Positions 1 to 8,758 of a stretch of DNA of 64,000 nt are shown one piece after another. This DNA is from Flavobacterium sp. Root935. Lineage in GTDB: Bacteria; Bacteroidota; Bacteroidia; Flavobacteriales; Flavobacteriaceae. Under the pieces are notes generated by a model, which made no database searches, was not told the DNA's origin, and was given only the letters and a program-made list of their open reading frames with translations. The first letter of the stretch is position 1. The number at the start of each line of letters is the position of its first letter. The stretch spans positions 1,239,552 through 1,303,551 of the forward strand of contig NZ_LMJL01000008.1 in assembly GCF_001429295.1 (NCBI RefSeq). Direction: 5' to 3'. A program made the translations under genes and the position numbers.

Positions 1-16
1 AGGAAAAAAAACTGGT

Positions 17-535
17 TTATTTTCGGTTTTTAATTACTTCTGCAGGAACACCAACTGCGATTGAAAAAGGAGGAATGTTTTTAGTTACTATTGCTCCGGC
101 ACCCACAATAGAACCTGTACCTATAATACAACCGGGCATTATAATAACATTTCTACCAATCCATACATCATCCTCAATCGTTACAGGTTCATTTGATGTC
201 ATTCCCTGAAGCATAATTGGTATATCAAACCTTTCATGAACATGAGCATTTGATAATATAGATACATTTGGCGCGATTAAAACAAAGTTTCCAATTTTTG
301 CTGCTTGTATAAATACTCCTTCGTTAATATGTGTATGATGACCAATTGAAATTTTATCTTTTCCGGTTGAAATATAAACTCTCTCTTCAAAAATGCATTC
401 TTCACAAGAATCGATTATTTTAAGAATATTTTTTAAGTACCATACTCTTATTTTATTACTCACTTTTAAATACCTAGAATTAGGCAATTTAAAAATGAAC
501 ATATAATAAATCGCTATCGTAATTTTATTATACAT
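17..535 (-). CDS. Hexapeptide-repeat O-acetyltransferase of the polysaccharide cluster
   Basis: Likely transfers an acetyl group from acetyl-CoA to a sugar of the polysaccharide made by this operon, in the cytoplasm. The C-terminal half (about residues 60-165) has the isoleucine-rich hexapeptide pattern of a left-handed beta helix (IGHHTH, IGNFVL, IEDDVWIG, IIGTGSIVGAGAIV), ending in the typical PPFSIAVGVPAEVI. His98 and His100 in NAHVHE are candidates for the catalytic base. At 172 aa it has the usual length of the WbbJ/maltose acetyltransferase group. It is the last visible gene of the operon; its ATG lies two bases after the stop of the glycosyltransferase gene, so it is surely cotranscribed. 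The acceptor sugar cannot be read from the sequence. Confidence 0.88.
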   Translation of the reverse strand: MYNKITIAIYYMFIFKLPNSRYLKVSNKIRVWYLKNILKIIDSCEECIFEERVYISTGKDKISIGHHTHINEGVFIQAAKIGNFVLIAPNVSILSNAHVHERFDIPIMLQGMTSNEPVTIEDDVWIGRNVIIMPGCIIGTGSIVGAGAIVTKNIPPFSIAVGVPAEVIKNRK

Positions 536-537
536 TA

Positions 538-1488
538 TTACTCTTTATATGCTTGGTACAACCTATTAAAGATTGAATTATTATCATAGATACCTTTCTT
601 TATAAACTTTTTTCTTAAATCAGAAACGTCAGATCCTAAAGACTTTATAACAGCTTCTGCAAGTTCTCTTGGAGCATACGTTTTGGTTACAAAACAGCCC
701 GGTAAACCTTCAATAACATTAGAAACATCACCAACATTTACTGAGACCACTGGTAAGTTGCATGATAATGCTTCTTTTATGATTTGAGGGGATCCTTCAC
801 TAAAGGATGTCATAACCAAACAATCACTGGAACACAACGTGTTTACCACTTCGATCCGTTCTAGATTATGAACAATTTTCATATCCACATTATATGATGG
901 AGCTATTTTTTTAATTTCTTCGAAAACTTCTTTAAAAAGCGAAAAATTTTTAACGGGTCTGGCAGAGTCTCCTGGAAAAACTAAAACTTTATTTATTTTT
1001 TTTGCGATGATAAGATCTTCATTTTGCTTAAAATAATCTATATCAACACCACAAGGAAGAATTTCAAAAGGAATTTTTAATTCTGAAAGTATCTCAGCCA
1101 TTTCTTCATTTAAAATAAATGCCTTATCAACTTTTTTTAATATTCGCCGTGTAAAAAACAGTTGCAGAAATTTTCCTTGTCTAGGAAGAATATCTCCTCC
1201 ATGCAGCGTAACAAATATCTTGCATTTAGGTCTAAAAAGCAGTAAAAACAAACCCGCTAAACCATAGTGTATATGAATTATTTCAGGTTTAAATTTAGAT
1301 ATAGTCTTCCTTATTTTAAATAATGCTTTTATGTATTCTATTTTTCCATTTTCTAATGCATTTATAAAATATAAAAGTCCTGTAATATCATTTTTTTTCA
1401 TTAAACCTTCCATTTGTTCCCGCACATGAATACCATAATAAATATGACTTTTGGTAGGAAACATATTTGTAACAAAAAGTATTTTCAT
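538..1488 (-). CDS. Glycosyltransferase family 4 (GT-B fold)
   Basis: Predicted cytosolic transferase that adds a sugar from a nucleotide donor to the lipid-linked repeat unit. The N-terminal Rossmann half shows MKILFVTNMFP, HIHYGLAGL and VTLHGGDIL (residues 93-101). The C-terminal donor-binding half has the GT4 E-x7-E motif at Glu231/Glu239 (EGSPQIIKEA). At 316 aa it is somewhat short for GT4 but both halves are present. Its ATG overlaps the stop of the upstream wzy-like gene by four bases, which points to translational coupling. Donor and acceptor specificity is unknown. Confidence 0.9.
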   Translation of the reverse strand: MKILFVTNMFPTKSHIYYGIHVREQMEGLMKKNDITGLLYFINALENGKIEYIKALFKIRKTISKFKPEIIHIHYGLAGLFLLLFRPKCKIFVTLHGGDILPRQGKFLQLFFTRRILKKVDKAFILNEEMAEILSELKIPFEILPCGVDIDYFKQNEDLIIAKKINKVLVFPGDSARPVKNFSLFKEVFEEIKKIAPSYNVDMKIVHNLERIEVVNTLCSSDCLVMTSFSEGSPQIIKEALSCNLPVVSVNVGDVSNVIEGLPGCFVTKTYAPRELAEAVIKSLGSDVSDLRKKFIKKGIYDNNSIFNRLYQAYKE

Positions 1489-2660
1489 ATTTTTTTTGCA
1501 TTATTATTTTGAAGTAATGTACCGTACAACAACCCTCCGATAGCACTAATCAACGAGAATACATAGGATGAATAAATTACATTTTCAAACGCCAAACGAA
1601 GCAGTAAAAAAACAACAAACGATGTTAGAATATCAAAATCACTATTAATCGCAGTTTTAAACATCTTAAACAAGAAAAAGAGGAAACACAATAAACCGAC
1701 TAGACCAAAATCAAGGAAAATTGCAATAAAATCATTATGTGGGGCAAAAGTTGCAAATTGAAAAAAAGACTCAGCACCCGAACCAAACAAAAAATTTAAA
1801 ATATTTTGGTGAAAAATGTTGTACAAATAAAAAGTATAAGAAAAAATTCTCCACGTAAATGAACCACTGTTTTCGGAATCATTTAGCTCTAGATTTTGAT
1901 GAATAGATTCCTGATAAAACTCTCTTAAAGATATCTCTCTTCCAAAATAATTAAGTGAACCAAATATTTTTTGATATAAATCTGGAGAAAATGAATTTGT
2001 AATATAATATGAACTGATGCCCGTAATTATTAAAAGAATAGATAAGTATCTAATATTTTTTAATCTGTAATATTTTGAAGGAATAAATGCAGTGAGCTGT
2101 GTAACAAATGCACCTGTTGAAAGTGTTAAATACGAGCCTATAATTAAACTGAAAGGTGAACTTTCTATATTACCACCTTTTTTATTTTTCTCTTTGTAAT
2201 GAATTAAATAGAAAATAGAAATAAAGACAAGGTAAGTCCCTAAAAGATTTACATGTTCAAAATTATAAAATTCTCTTCTTGAATATCTTCCAGTCAATAC
2301 TGAAATTGTGAAACTCATTAAAAAACATATAAAACCAACTCTCCATATTAATTTAGCTTTTTTAGAAATTGTATGCAAAGTCGACTTATATCCTATAAAC
2401 AAAAAAACGCAAAAAAGAATAATAGCAACAAAAATCTTGAAAGATTGTGCGTTTCCTGATATAAAAATATAAACCAAAAAATAAAACAAAACAAAATTCA
2501 ATTTGCGCTTAATAATAAAACTCAAAAAATTTCTATCCATTACAACAGGGATTATAATGCATAACTGTAAAACACTATTAAGTTCGCGAAACGGACTAAA
2601 AAAATCGAGTATTATTTTAGTAGCAAAAAAAAACGGTAAAACATTAGATTTAGTTATCAT
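1485..2660 (-). CDS. Wzy-like O-antigen polymerase / ligase family membrane protein
   Basis: An integral membrane protein of 391 aa with about ten hydrophobic segments. One larger polar loop at roughly residues 215-300 is followed by LFGSGAESFF and APHNDF, the pattern of the O-antigen ligase/polymerase (Wzy_C/WaaL) superfamily. In the Wzx/Wzy pathway such a protein joins repeat units on the periplasmic face of the inner membrane. Placement beside a flippase and glycosyltransferases supports polymerase over ligase, though the family does not separate these by sequence. A 92-base AT-rich gap follows the preceding GT2 gene. The sequence is unusually rich in Phe, Ile and Leu, as expected of this poorly conserved family. 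Confidence 0.8.
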   Translation of the reverse strand: MITKSNVLPFFFATKIILDFFSPFRELNSVLQLCIIIPVVMDRNFLSFIIKRKLNFVLFYFLVYIFISGNAQSFKIFVAIILFCVFLFIGYKSTLHTISKKAKLIWRVGFICFLMSFTISVLTGRYSRREFYNFEHVNLLGTYLVFISIFYLIHYKEKNKKGGNIESSPFSLIIGSYLTLSTGAFVTQLTAFIPSKYYRLKNIRYLSILLIITGISSYYITNSFSPDLYQKIFGSLNYFGREISLREFYQESIHQNLELNDSENSGSFTWRIFSYTFYLYNIFHQNILNFLFGSGAESFFQFATFAPHNDFIAIFLDFGLVGLLCFLFFLFKMFKTAINSDFDILTSFVVFLLLRLAFENVIYSSYVFSLISAIGGLLYGTLLQNNNAKKI

Positions 2661-2752
2661 TACTATATTACAAATTCAAAGAACCTAGCTTATTTTTAAA
2701 ATTTAATATGTTTTGAGTTATAAAAATTATACTTTCTTAATATTATAAAACT

Positions 2753-3769
2753 TTAAAAAATTTTCTTAATTAATTTTATATTTATTATTGAAGGAGTTTT
2801 TGTGGCTAAAAAAAAGAGAATTCCAATTTTATTGTAAATACTGCTCCTTTTAAATGATTTTATTGAAACATATGATATTTTGAAATCTTTCCAAAGCAAC
2901 AAATCACTATAGCCCTCTAAGGATATCAAATCATGCTTTTTAATCTTTAAAAAGAAATTACATAAATATAGATCAGTCTTCTTAAGCATCTTAAAATTAC
3001 ATTTCTCACACTGCCCCTGAATTAAATCTAATGCTTCATTATCTATCTCTGCACCATAATTATTCAGAATAGAAATAGTCATTTTTCTAATTCTTTCTTG
3101 TTGCTGTTTGCTGTTTGTATTAGTAATACTTTCTGAATTAAGACGATAATACAATAAGGGTTCTGGAATTGTATAACAAACGATATTATTTTCAAATAAT
3201 CTATTCCATAATTCAAAGTCCTCAATATGTACAGCATTAGGCTGATCACTATATTTAAAACGTTTTATCACAGAAGTCTTTATCATAACGGCAGGGTGCA
3301 CAATCATAGTTTGAAAAATAGAAACATACTTTAGCGCTTCATAATTAAGGCTAATATTTGTTCTGTTTTTTCTACTTTTATTTCCATCTTCATTTAACAA
3401 AAGACATTGACTATTAACCATATCAATCTTATCTTCAAGAAGAAATTGATCTAATTGTTTTTCAAGTCGGTCTTGCATTGCGATATCATCTGCATCCATT
3501 CTGGCAATATACTTGCCTTTAGCCAATTCAATCCCATAGTTCAAAGTTTTGATAAGTTGCAGATTTTTTTGATTTTTCACATAACGAATTCGGTTATCTT
3601 TAAATGAAGAAATTATATTTTCTGTCTCATCAGTACTTCCGTCATTTATAATTATAAACTCAAAATTTCTAAACGATTGATTTAAAATACTTATAATAGC
3701 CTCTTTAATATATTTTTCGCCATTATACACTGGCATTAAAACCGTTATTACAGGACTTTGAGTATTCAT
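2753..3769 (-). CDS. Glycosyltransferase family 2
   Basis: A GT-A fold inverting glycosyltransferase of 338 aa, acting in the cytoplasm on the undecaprenyl-linked repeat unit. Visible motifs are the start strand LMPVYNGEKY (11-20), NDGSTDET (42-49), the metal-binding DAD in RMDADD (90-95) and HIEDFELWNRL near residue 180, the usual catalytic ED-W region. The remaining C-terminal third is basic and without recognisable domain. It sits in the middle of the polysaccharide operon, between the licD-like gene and the wzy-like gene, with 19-base and 92-base spacers. Confidence 0.9.
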   Translation of the reverse strand: MNTQSPVITVLMPVYNGEKYIKEAIISILNQSFRNFEFIIINDGSTDETENIISSFKDNRIRYVKNQKNLQLIKTLNYGIELAKGKYIARMDADDIAMQDRLEKQLDQFLLEDKIDMVNSQCLLLNEDGNKSRKNRTNISLNYEALKYVSIFQTMIVHPAVMIKTSVIKRFKYSDQPNAVHIEDFELWNRLFENNIVCYTIPEPLLYYRLNSESITNTNSKQQQERIRKMTISILNNYGAEIDNEALDLIQGQCEKCNFKMLKKTDLYLCNFFLKIKKHDLISLEGYSDLLLWKDFKISYVSIKSFKRSSIYNKIGILFFLATKTPSIINIKLIKKIF

Positions 3770-3788
3770 TTGATTTATTTTTGAACTC

Positions 3789-4568
3789 TTAATTAAATAA
3801 CTCTATTTTGGAAGAATGGATAAATCTCTTTTCTTTTGGCGGTATTACCATAAAATTGCCATATTCATCCGTGAGATATTGATCAATATTATTGGGTGCA
3901 TTAAATTCATAATGCTCAAATTTAACTTTGCAGACAGGAAAACAAGTGGTAATTTTATGAGGGGCAAAAAAACCTATACCATAAGCATGTGAGTATCTAT
4001 TTTCAACCATTTTTCCTACTAATCGCAAGACTGGAAGAATCAATAAAGAAATGTGATAAAAAAAGGAAGATACTCCACTCCATAAAATACCTTTTTTAAA
4101 TTCAAATCTAAATTTGCTATAAAACGAATCAAAAAGAAGCTTACTTTTTTTTGGTAAACAAATAGACTCAAATGGAAAAACATCTATAAATAATCCATTA
4201 TATTTATAATTTCTGTGTGAACAATGATCTTCCATAATCAAAGAATTTAAATCTCGTATTTTTGCATAAAAATAAGGATGCCCCTGATCTGTTTTTTGTG
4301 TTTGCAGTTTTAAAAAATCCGGTAATTCATTTTCTAAACAATCAAGCAATCTTTGATAATCGTCTCTTTTCACACCTACATCAAAATCATCATCCCACGG
4401 AATAAACCCTCCATGTCTACGTGCTCCCAGTAACGTGCCTGACATTAGCCAATAAGTAATATTGTTTCTCTGACAAATTCTGTCAAATTCAACTGCAATC
4501 TCTAGCATGCGCATTTGCGCCCTTCTTAATGTAGAACCTTCCGGGTTATAAGAACTTAAATCTTCCAT
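3789..4568 (-). CDS. LicD family phosphotransferase
   Basis: LicD/fukutin-type enzymes transfer a phosphorylated alcohol (phosphocholine, glycerol or ribitol phosphate and similar) from a CDP carrier to a glycan. The diagnostic stretch spans residues 44-63: GTLLGARRHGGF followed by IPWDDDFD, with the aspartates that bind metal. Length (259 aa) is typical. The start fits, being placed two bases from the stop of the flippase gene. Two TagD-like nucleotidylyltransferases at the head of the same operon would supply a CDP-linked donor, so the three probably work on one modification. Which group is transferred is not deducible. Confidence 0.9.
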   Translation of the reverse strand: MEDLSSYNPEGSTLRRAQMRMLEIAVEFDRICQRNNITYWLMSGTLLGARRHGGFIPWDDDFDVGVKRDDYQRLLDCLENELPDFLKLQTQKTDQGHPYFYAKIRDLNSLIMEDHCSHRNYKYNGLFIDVFPFESICLPKKSKLLFDSFYSKFRFEFKKGILWSGVSSFFYHISLLILPVLRLVGKMVENRYSHAYGIGFFAPHKITTCFPVCKVKFEHYEFNAPNNIDQYLTDEYGNFMVIPPKEKRFIHSSKIELFN

Positions 4569-4570
4569 TT

Positions 4571-5821
4571 TTAATTTTCAAAAATTAATCGTCTAACTCC
4601 ATTTGCTCTTAACCCTAAGACAAACAACTCAGTCAAAACAACCAAACTTGCAACAGAATAAACAGTAATTGAATTAATAAATAATAACAGTACTAACATT
4701 GCAACGTGAAAAAAAGAGGCAATAATTACAGTACGATTAGTATATCTGGCATGCCCAAAAGCTCCCAATAAAGGATAACCTAAAAGAATTGAAGGAACCG
4801 AAATAAGACACACCCCAAAAAGAATTTTTAAAACATTTACACTTTCTATTGCAACATTCTTATAAACCAATTGCATGATAAAATCAGAATTGTAAATACA
4901 AACAGGCAGCACAATACAATTAATTACTAATACAGTAATAAAAATCTTTTTAAACACTACTATATCCCTATTTTTAATCATATACGGATACAAAGCATTA
5001 TTTAGAGGGCCAAACATACTTTGTAGCGCCAGATATAATTTTTCTGCTGCAGCGTAATAACCAACCGCAACATTCCCCAGCACCAATCCCAATACGAATG
5101 TATTGCTTACAGTATATATTGAAACTGAAATTCTTGAAACGAAAAAATCTGAACTATCTTTAAGACATTTTTTTATTGCAGATAATGAAACTTTTGCTAA
5201 ACACAAATTCACTTCGAAACGAGTTTTAGCTGTATAGAGCGCTATAACTCCTGAGGCCACAGATCCTAATCCATAAAAAAATGGTACTAATAAATAATCT
5301 GCATCGGATTTTACAAGAAAAAAAATCGGGATAATCGCCAGTGTTCGAGTTGCAATATTAATTTTGGTTATATATTTCATTTCCTCCATTCCTTGAAAAA
5401 ACCAGGTTGGTAAAAGCACTGCCCCAAATACTGTTAAATAAGATAATAAGTACAACCATTTATTATGACTAAACTTGTCAAAAATAAAAAGCACTAAGAG
5501 TAAAATAATTAAACCTATAAAAAACAAAAACAATTGAGATATTAATACATTTACAAAAAATGTATCACGTAATTCTTTATTACCTCTATTTGCAGAAATA
5601 AACTGAACTCCTGACAAATTAAATCCAAAGTCAGTTAAAATCACAAAATACTGTGCAAATGCTGAAGCAAAATTTATTAAACCAAAAGTATCTACTCCTA
5701 ATGTTCTAAATAAAAAAGGAATAGTTAGTAATGGAAATATATAATTAGCTCCTTGAAGTATTACTAAAGAAAAAAAATTAGATATTAAAGAAGAACTTAA
5801 ATTTATCTTTTTAAAAAACAT
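4571..5821 (-). CDS. Oligosaccharide flippase, Wzx-like
   Basis: A 416-aa protein with about twelve membrane segments. It begins with the polysaccharide-biosynthesis transporter pattern: NFFSLVILQGANYIFPLL, then PFLFRTLGVDTFGLINFA (residues about 34-51). Members of this MOP-superfamily group flip undecaprenyl-linked repeat units to the periplasmic face. Position between the SDR and licD-like genes with short spacers fits one operon. Start chosen at the ATG that gives a short basic leader before the first membrane helix. Confidence 0.9.
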   Translation of the reverse strand: MFFKKINLSSSLISNFFSLVILQGANYIFPLLTIPFLFRTLGVDTFGLINFASAFAQYFVILTDFGFNLSGVQFISANRGNKELRDTFFVNVLISQLFLFFIGLIILLLVLFIFDKFSHNKWLYLLSYLTVFGAVLLPTWFFQGMEEMKYITKINIATRTLAIIPIFFLVKSDADYLLVPFFYGLGSVASGVIALYTAKTRFEVNLCLAKVSLSAIKKCLKDSSDFFVSRISVSIYTVSNTFVLGLVLGNVAVGYYAAAEKLYLALQSMFGPLNNALYPYMIKNRDIVVFKKIFITVLVINCIVLPVCIYNSDFIMQLVYKNVAIESVNVLKILFGVCLISVPSILLGYPLLGAFGHARYTNRTVIIASFFHVAMLVLLLFINSITVYSVASLVVLTELFVLGLRANGVRRLIFEN

Positions 5822-5837
5822 GGTATTAATCTATAAA

Positions 5838-6566
5838 TTAGGACGCAGCATATCCGCCATCAACAACAAGAATTTCTCCATTAACATAACTGTTGTTAAT
5901 TAAAAACAAATATGCATCTGCTAATTCTGATGGTTCGCAAAAACGCTCCAAGGCAATTTTTTTATTTATACTTATTTTCTGCTCTTTTGGTTTTGCATTC
6001 TGCCATTCAGTACTTACAAAGCCTGGGGCGATTGCATTTACTCTAATTTTTCTATCAGACAGAACTTTAACCAAGTTTTTTACTAATGCATGTACTGCAG
6101 CCTTTGTTACACCGTAGGACAGAGATAAGGAATGCGGATGAACCCCCATCAATGAACCCGTAAAAGTAATACTTGAGTTATTTTTAAGTCTAGACATTAG
6201 TCTTTGTAATAAAAAAGTTGGAAAATTCACATTTACATCAAAAACGTGCTGCCAGTTTTCAACAGAAATTTCAGAAAAAACAGACCTGTCGGTTGCACCA
6301 GTATTGAACAAAATCGCATCTAGATAAATATTATTTCTTTTGAGATAATTTTCAATAATAACAATCGAATTTAGATTTCCACAATCAACTCTTAAAACAT
6401 CGATTTTTAATTGAGGATATATAATCTGCAAATTATATAGTATTTTTTTTGCTGCTTCTTCATCAGACAAATACGTAATAATTACATTCCATCCCTCTTC
6501 CAATAAACGCTCAACAACCGATTTACCTATGCCTTTAGTCCCACCCGTTATAAATGCCGTTTTCAC
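5838..6566 (-). CDS. Short-chain dehydrogenase/reductase of the polysaccharide cluster
   Basis: A classical SDR of 242 aa. The NAD(P)-binding motif TGGTKGIG is at residues 7-14, the NAG-like NTG at 88-90, and the catalytic Ser138, Tyr151 and Lys155 (YGVTK) are all present. The C-terminus ends GEILVVDGGYA, as in FabG-like proteins. The start codon is GTG and overlaps the TGA stop of the upstream gene as GTGA, so the two are coupled. Given that neighbour (TagD-like cytidylyltransferase) and the LicD gene downstream, it may reduce a keto-sugar phosphate or similar to the polyol that is then CDP-activated. That role is inference. Confidence 0.87.
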   Translation of the reverse strand: MKTAFITGGTKGIGKSVVERLLEEGWNVIITYLSDEEAAKKILYNLQIIYPQLKIDVLRVDCGNLNSIVIIENYLKRNNIYLDAILFNTGATDRSVFSEISVENWQHVFDVNVNFPTFLLQRLMSRLKNNSSITFTGSLMGVHPHSLSLSYGVTKAAVHALVKNLVKVLSDRKIRVNAIAPGFVSTEWQNAKPKEQKISINKKIALERFCEPSELADAYLFLINNSYVNGEILVVDGGYAAS

Positions 6567-7012
6567 TTAATTTCTGGATTTGAATGTTTGTCACTAACCT
6601 TTTTCAATTCTTTATATTTATGAAAAATCTCTTCTTTTAATTTAGAAGAAGAAATGCCTTCTCCATAGGGAAAATAAAAAACTTGAATGCCTAATTCTCT
6701 TAAGTAATCATATTTCCCAACCCAATCATCACCAACTACAAATGAATCTATATTAAGATTTTTAATTAACTCGGTATGATCCAACGATTTTTGCGGTACT
6801 ACAATATCAGGATATTTTAAAGATTCTAAAATTGCCAAACGCTCCTCAAAAGGAATAATGGGCGCTTTTTTATAAGAGCAAACCAACTCATCTGTACTTA
6901 CTCCTACAATTAGCACTTCACCTAACCCTCTGGCATATTTAATCATTTTTAAATGATTAGAATGAAACATATCAAATGTTCCAGATGTATAAATAATTTT
7001 TCTTTTTGACAT
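6563..7012 (-). CDS. TagD-like nucleotidylyltransferase (glycerol-3-phosphate cytidylyltransferase family)
   Basis: A 149-aa protein closely matching the architecture of CTP:glycerol-3-phosphate cytidylyltransferase. GTFDMFH is at residues 11-17, GDDWVGKYDYL at 94-104 and the ISSSKLKEE signature at 120-128. Arg58 lies in the ERLAILESLKY helix. Unusually, the nucleotide-binding HxGH motif reads HSNH (17-20), with asparagine for the near-invariant glycine. The enzyme would make a CDP-alcohol donor for the LicD protein. Coupled by overlap to the SDR gene, and 27 bases from the preceding relative. Substrate uncertain. Confidence 0.85.
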   Translation of the reverse strand: MSKRKIIYTSGTFDMFHSNHLKMIKYARGLGEVLIVGVSTDELVCSYKKAPIIPFEERLAILESLKYPDIVVPQKSLDHTELIKNLNIDSFVVGDDWVGKYDYLRELGIQVFYFPYGEGISSSKLKEEIFHKYKELKKVSDKHSNPEIK

Positions 7013-7039
7013 TTTAAATAAATTTTAAATGACGAAGAT

Positions 7040-7462
7040 TTAGACTTTTGCCAATTCCCGATCAGCAACTTCTTTTCTTAGTCCACTACTTGAAAAACGA
7101 TGATCTCGTTTATTAAAGTGGAGTTTAATTCCTTTTTCTTCACAGTAATTTCTTCCTGTAAAGTTTTTACTTTGATATTCCTCACCAATAATTCGAACAT
7201 CTATTTTATGCGATCTCAAGATATCTTCTAAATCCTGCTCTGTTGCATAAGGAATAATTTCATCTACAAATTTGCATCCTTTAAGTTGAATGTATCTTTC
7301 AACAACTGTTTGTGTGGGACTATTTTTTTCAGGGCGATCTAAGGCCGGATCTATTTGTAATCCTGCAATTAAATAATCACATTGTCTTTTGGCTTCTTCC
7401 AGCATTTTAATATGGCCAGCATGCAGTAAATCAAAAGCGCTAAATGTTATTCCTATCTTCAT
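7040..7462 (-). CDS. Adenylyl/cytidylyltransferase family protein (first gene of the polysaccharide operon)
   Basis: A 140-aa nucleotidylyltransferase with an intact HAGH motif at residues 14-17 inside FSAFDLLHAGHIKM, and the C-terminal signature FSSSGLRKE at 123-131. It is a divergent relative of the next gene: same fold and length, but little identity outside the motifs. Having two such genes in tandem suggests two CDP-linked intermediates, or a heteromeric enzyme. It is the first gene of the operon, about 130 bases downstream of the promoter at 7597-7624. Confidence 0.82.
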   Translation of the reverse strand: MKIGITFSAFDLLHAGHIKMLEEAKRQCDYLIAGLQIDPALDRPEKNSPTQTVVERYIQLKGCKFVDEIIPYATEQDLEDILRSHKIDVRIIGEEYQSKNFTGRNYCEEKGIKLHFNKRDHRFSSSGLRKEVADRELAKV

Positions 7463-7596
7463 ATTTAAAAAATTAGTTATTTATAAGCATAGCTTCGCTT
7501 CTCCCACTCACAAGAGTCAGATTCAGATTAAAATTCTATTAAAAAATACTCTTAATAAATCATCTCATTTATCCACGAGTCCTTTTAATTTTTTTG

Positions 7597-7624
7597 CAAA
7601 AGTAGTTTAGTAAAACAGCATCAA
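7597..7624 (-). promoter_or_regulatory. Promoter of the polysaccharide operon
   Basis: Read on the minus strand, TTG (7622-7624) is followed by 17 bases and then TACTTTTG (7597-7604). This is a full match to the Bacteroidota TTG-N17-23-TAnnTTTG promoter. Transcription would start near 7590, giving a leader of roughly 130 bases before the first gene. Confidence 0.75.
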
Positions 7625-7755
7625 AAAACAAAAATGAAAGAAATGTCTTATTTTAATATAAAAAAGACGTATTGTTCCTCTTACAAAAAAGTAGAATAAA
7701 AAAATATAGATTTGCATTTAAAATAGTTTAAAGCTGCTTTTTGAACATTAAAAGC

Positions 7756-7763
7756 TATTTTTG
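7756..7763 (+). promoter_or_regulatory. -7 element before the secreted propeller-like gene
   Basis: TATTTTTG matches TAnnTTTG and lies 23 bases before the ATG at 7787. No well-spaced TTG is seen upstream; the nearest leaves only 12 bases, so only the -7 half is convincing. Confidence 0.5.
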
Positions 7764-7786
7764 CAATGCCTAAAACGCGACTTTAA

Positions 7787-8758
7787 ATGAAAAAAGTTAT
7801 AGTATTCTTTTTCTTAATTGTTACATCGACCTACAGTCAAATCTCGCTCTGTACAGATTCTCGAGCAGAAAATTACAATTCTAATGCTATACAAAATGAT
7901 GGCAGTTGTAGTTATAAGAATTTAAAACTTAAACCAGAATATTCGAAAATTTTAAGCGATTCTATAAGAGACACTTCAGGATTAATTGCTTTCGAAAATT
8001 TACTTTGGACGCATAACGACGATCACGATAAAACGATTTACGGATTGGATTCTTTAGGAAGAATCAAAAGAAAAATCATTCTTAATGAAGCAACAAATTA
8101 CGATTGGGAAGAAATTACCCAAGACAGCTCACATATTTATATAGGTGATTTTGGCAATAATTATTCTGGAAACCGATCTGAACTTAAAATCCTTAAAATT
8201 GAAAAAAAATCGTTTTTGGAAGAAAATCCTAAGATTGAAACAATTTCATTTTCTTATGCTGATCAAACGGATTTTTCTGCTTCAAAACCCAATAAAACCG
8301 ATTTTGACTGTGAAGCTTTTATTGTTTCTAAAGACAGTATTTATTTGTTTACTAAACAATGGAAATCTTCTAAAACCAATATTTACGTCCTCCCCAATCA
8401 AACTGGATCGCAGGTTGCAAAACTTAAAGCAACATTCGATACAAAAGGTTTAGTAACTGGCGCGACTTATGTAGCAAATAAAAACTTGATTGTTTTATGC
8501 GGGTATACTAAAGTCGGAAAACCATTTTTATACCTGCTTTACGATTTTAAAAATCAGGATTTTTTATCTGGAAATAAAAGACGAATTGATTTAAAACTTC
8601 CTTTTCATCAAATTGAAGGAATTGCGACGAAAGACGGACTCCATTACTTTATCACAAATGAATCTTTGGTTCGCAAACCTGTGATAAATGTGAAGCAACA
8701 AATTCATTATTTAGATTTGAGTCAAATTTTAAATCAATACATCAATCGGCAACAATAA
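7787..8758 (+). CDS. Secreted propeller-like protein with N-terminal Cys-Asp motif
   Basis: A 323-aa exported protein. The first 17-18 residues form a signal peptide ending TSTYSQ. Residues 22-43 carry the repeat-like motif C-x-D-x-x-A-x-N-Y-N, ending NDGSCSY, which is common in extracellular proteins of Bacteroidota, often next to adhesion or sorting domains. The rest is beta-rich, with recurring short strands (HIYIGDFGNN, SIYLFTKQW, NLIVLCGYT, LHYFITNE), as in a beta propeller. It resembles the protein at 37140-37973 in this layout. No catalytic motif is recognised. Its end overlaps the convergent DUF4386 gene by 17 bases. Confidence 0.7.
   Translation: MKKVIVFFFLIVTSTYSQISLCTDSRAENYNSNAIQNDGSCSYKNLKLKPEYSKILSDSIRDTSGLIAFENLLWTHNDDHDKTIYGLDSLGRIKRKIILNEATNYDWEEITQDSSHIYIGDFGNNYSGNRSELKILKIEKKSFLEENPKIETISFSYADQTDFSASKPNKTDFDCEAFIVSKDSIYLFTKQWKSSKTNIYVLPNQTGSQVAKLKATFDTKGLVTGATYVANKNLIVLCGYTKVGKPFLYLLYDFKNQDFLSGNKRRIDLKLPFHQIEGIATKDGLHYFITNESLVRKPVINVKQQIHYLDLSQILNQYINRQQ

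Larger units (their letters stand above)
7463..7786. other. Spacer between divergent transcription units
   Basis: This 324-base AT-rich spacer separates the leftward polysaccharide operon from a rightward secreted-protein gene. It holds the two promoters listed separately. The leftward leader of about 130 bases contains no clear hairpin terminator or known riboswitch that I can recognise, and no credible small reading frame. Confidence 0.6.

Noticed and set aside
2503..2688. 61-aa reading frame opposite the wzy-like gene start
   Set aside because: Lysine-rich shadow frame of an AT-rich membrane-protein gene.
5893..6117. 74-aa reading frame opposite the SDR gene
   Set aside because: Antisense shadow of a clear SDR domain.
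7389..7610. 73-aa reading frame spanning the operon start
   Set aside because: Covers the leader and promoter of the polysaccharide operon on the opposite strand; no protein features.
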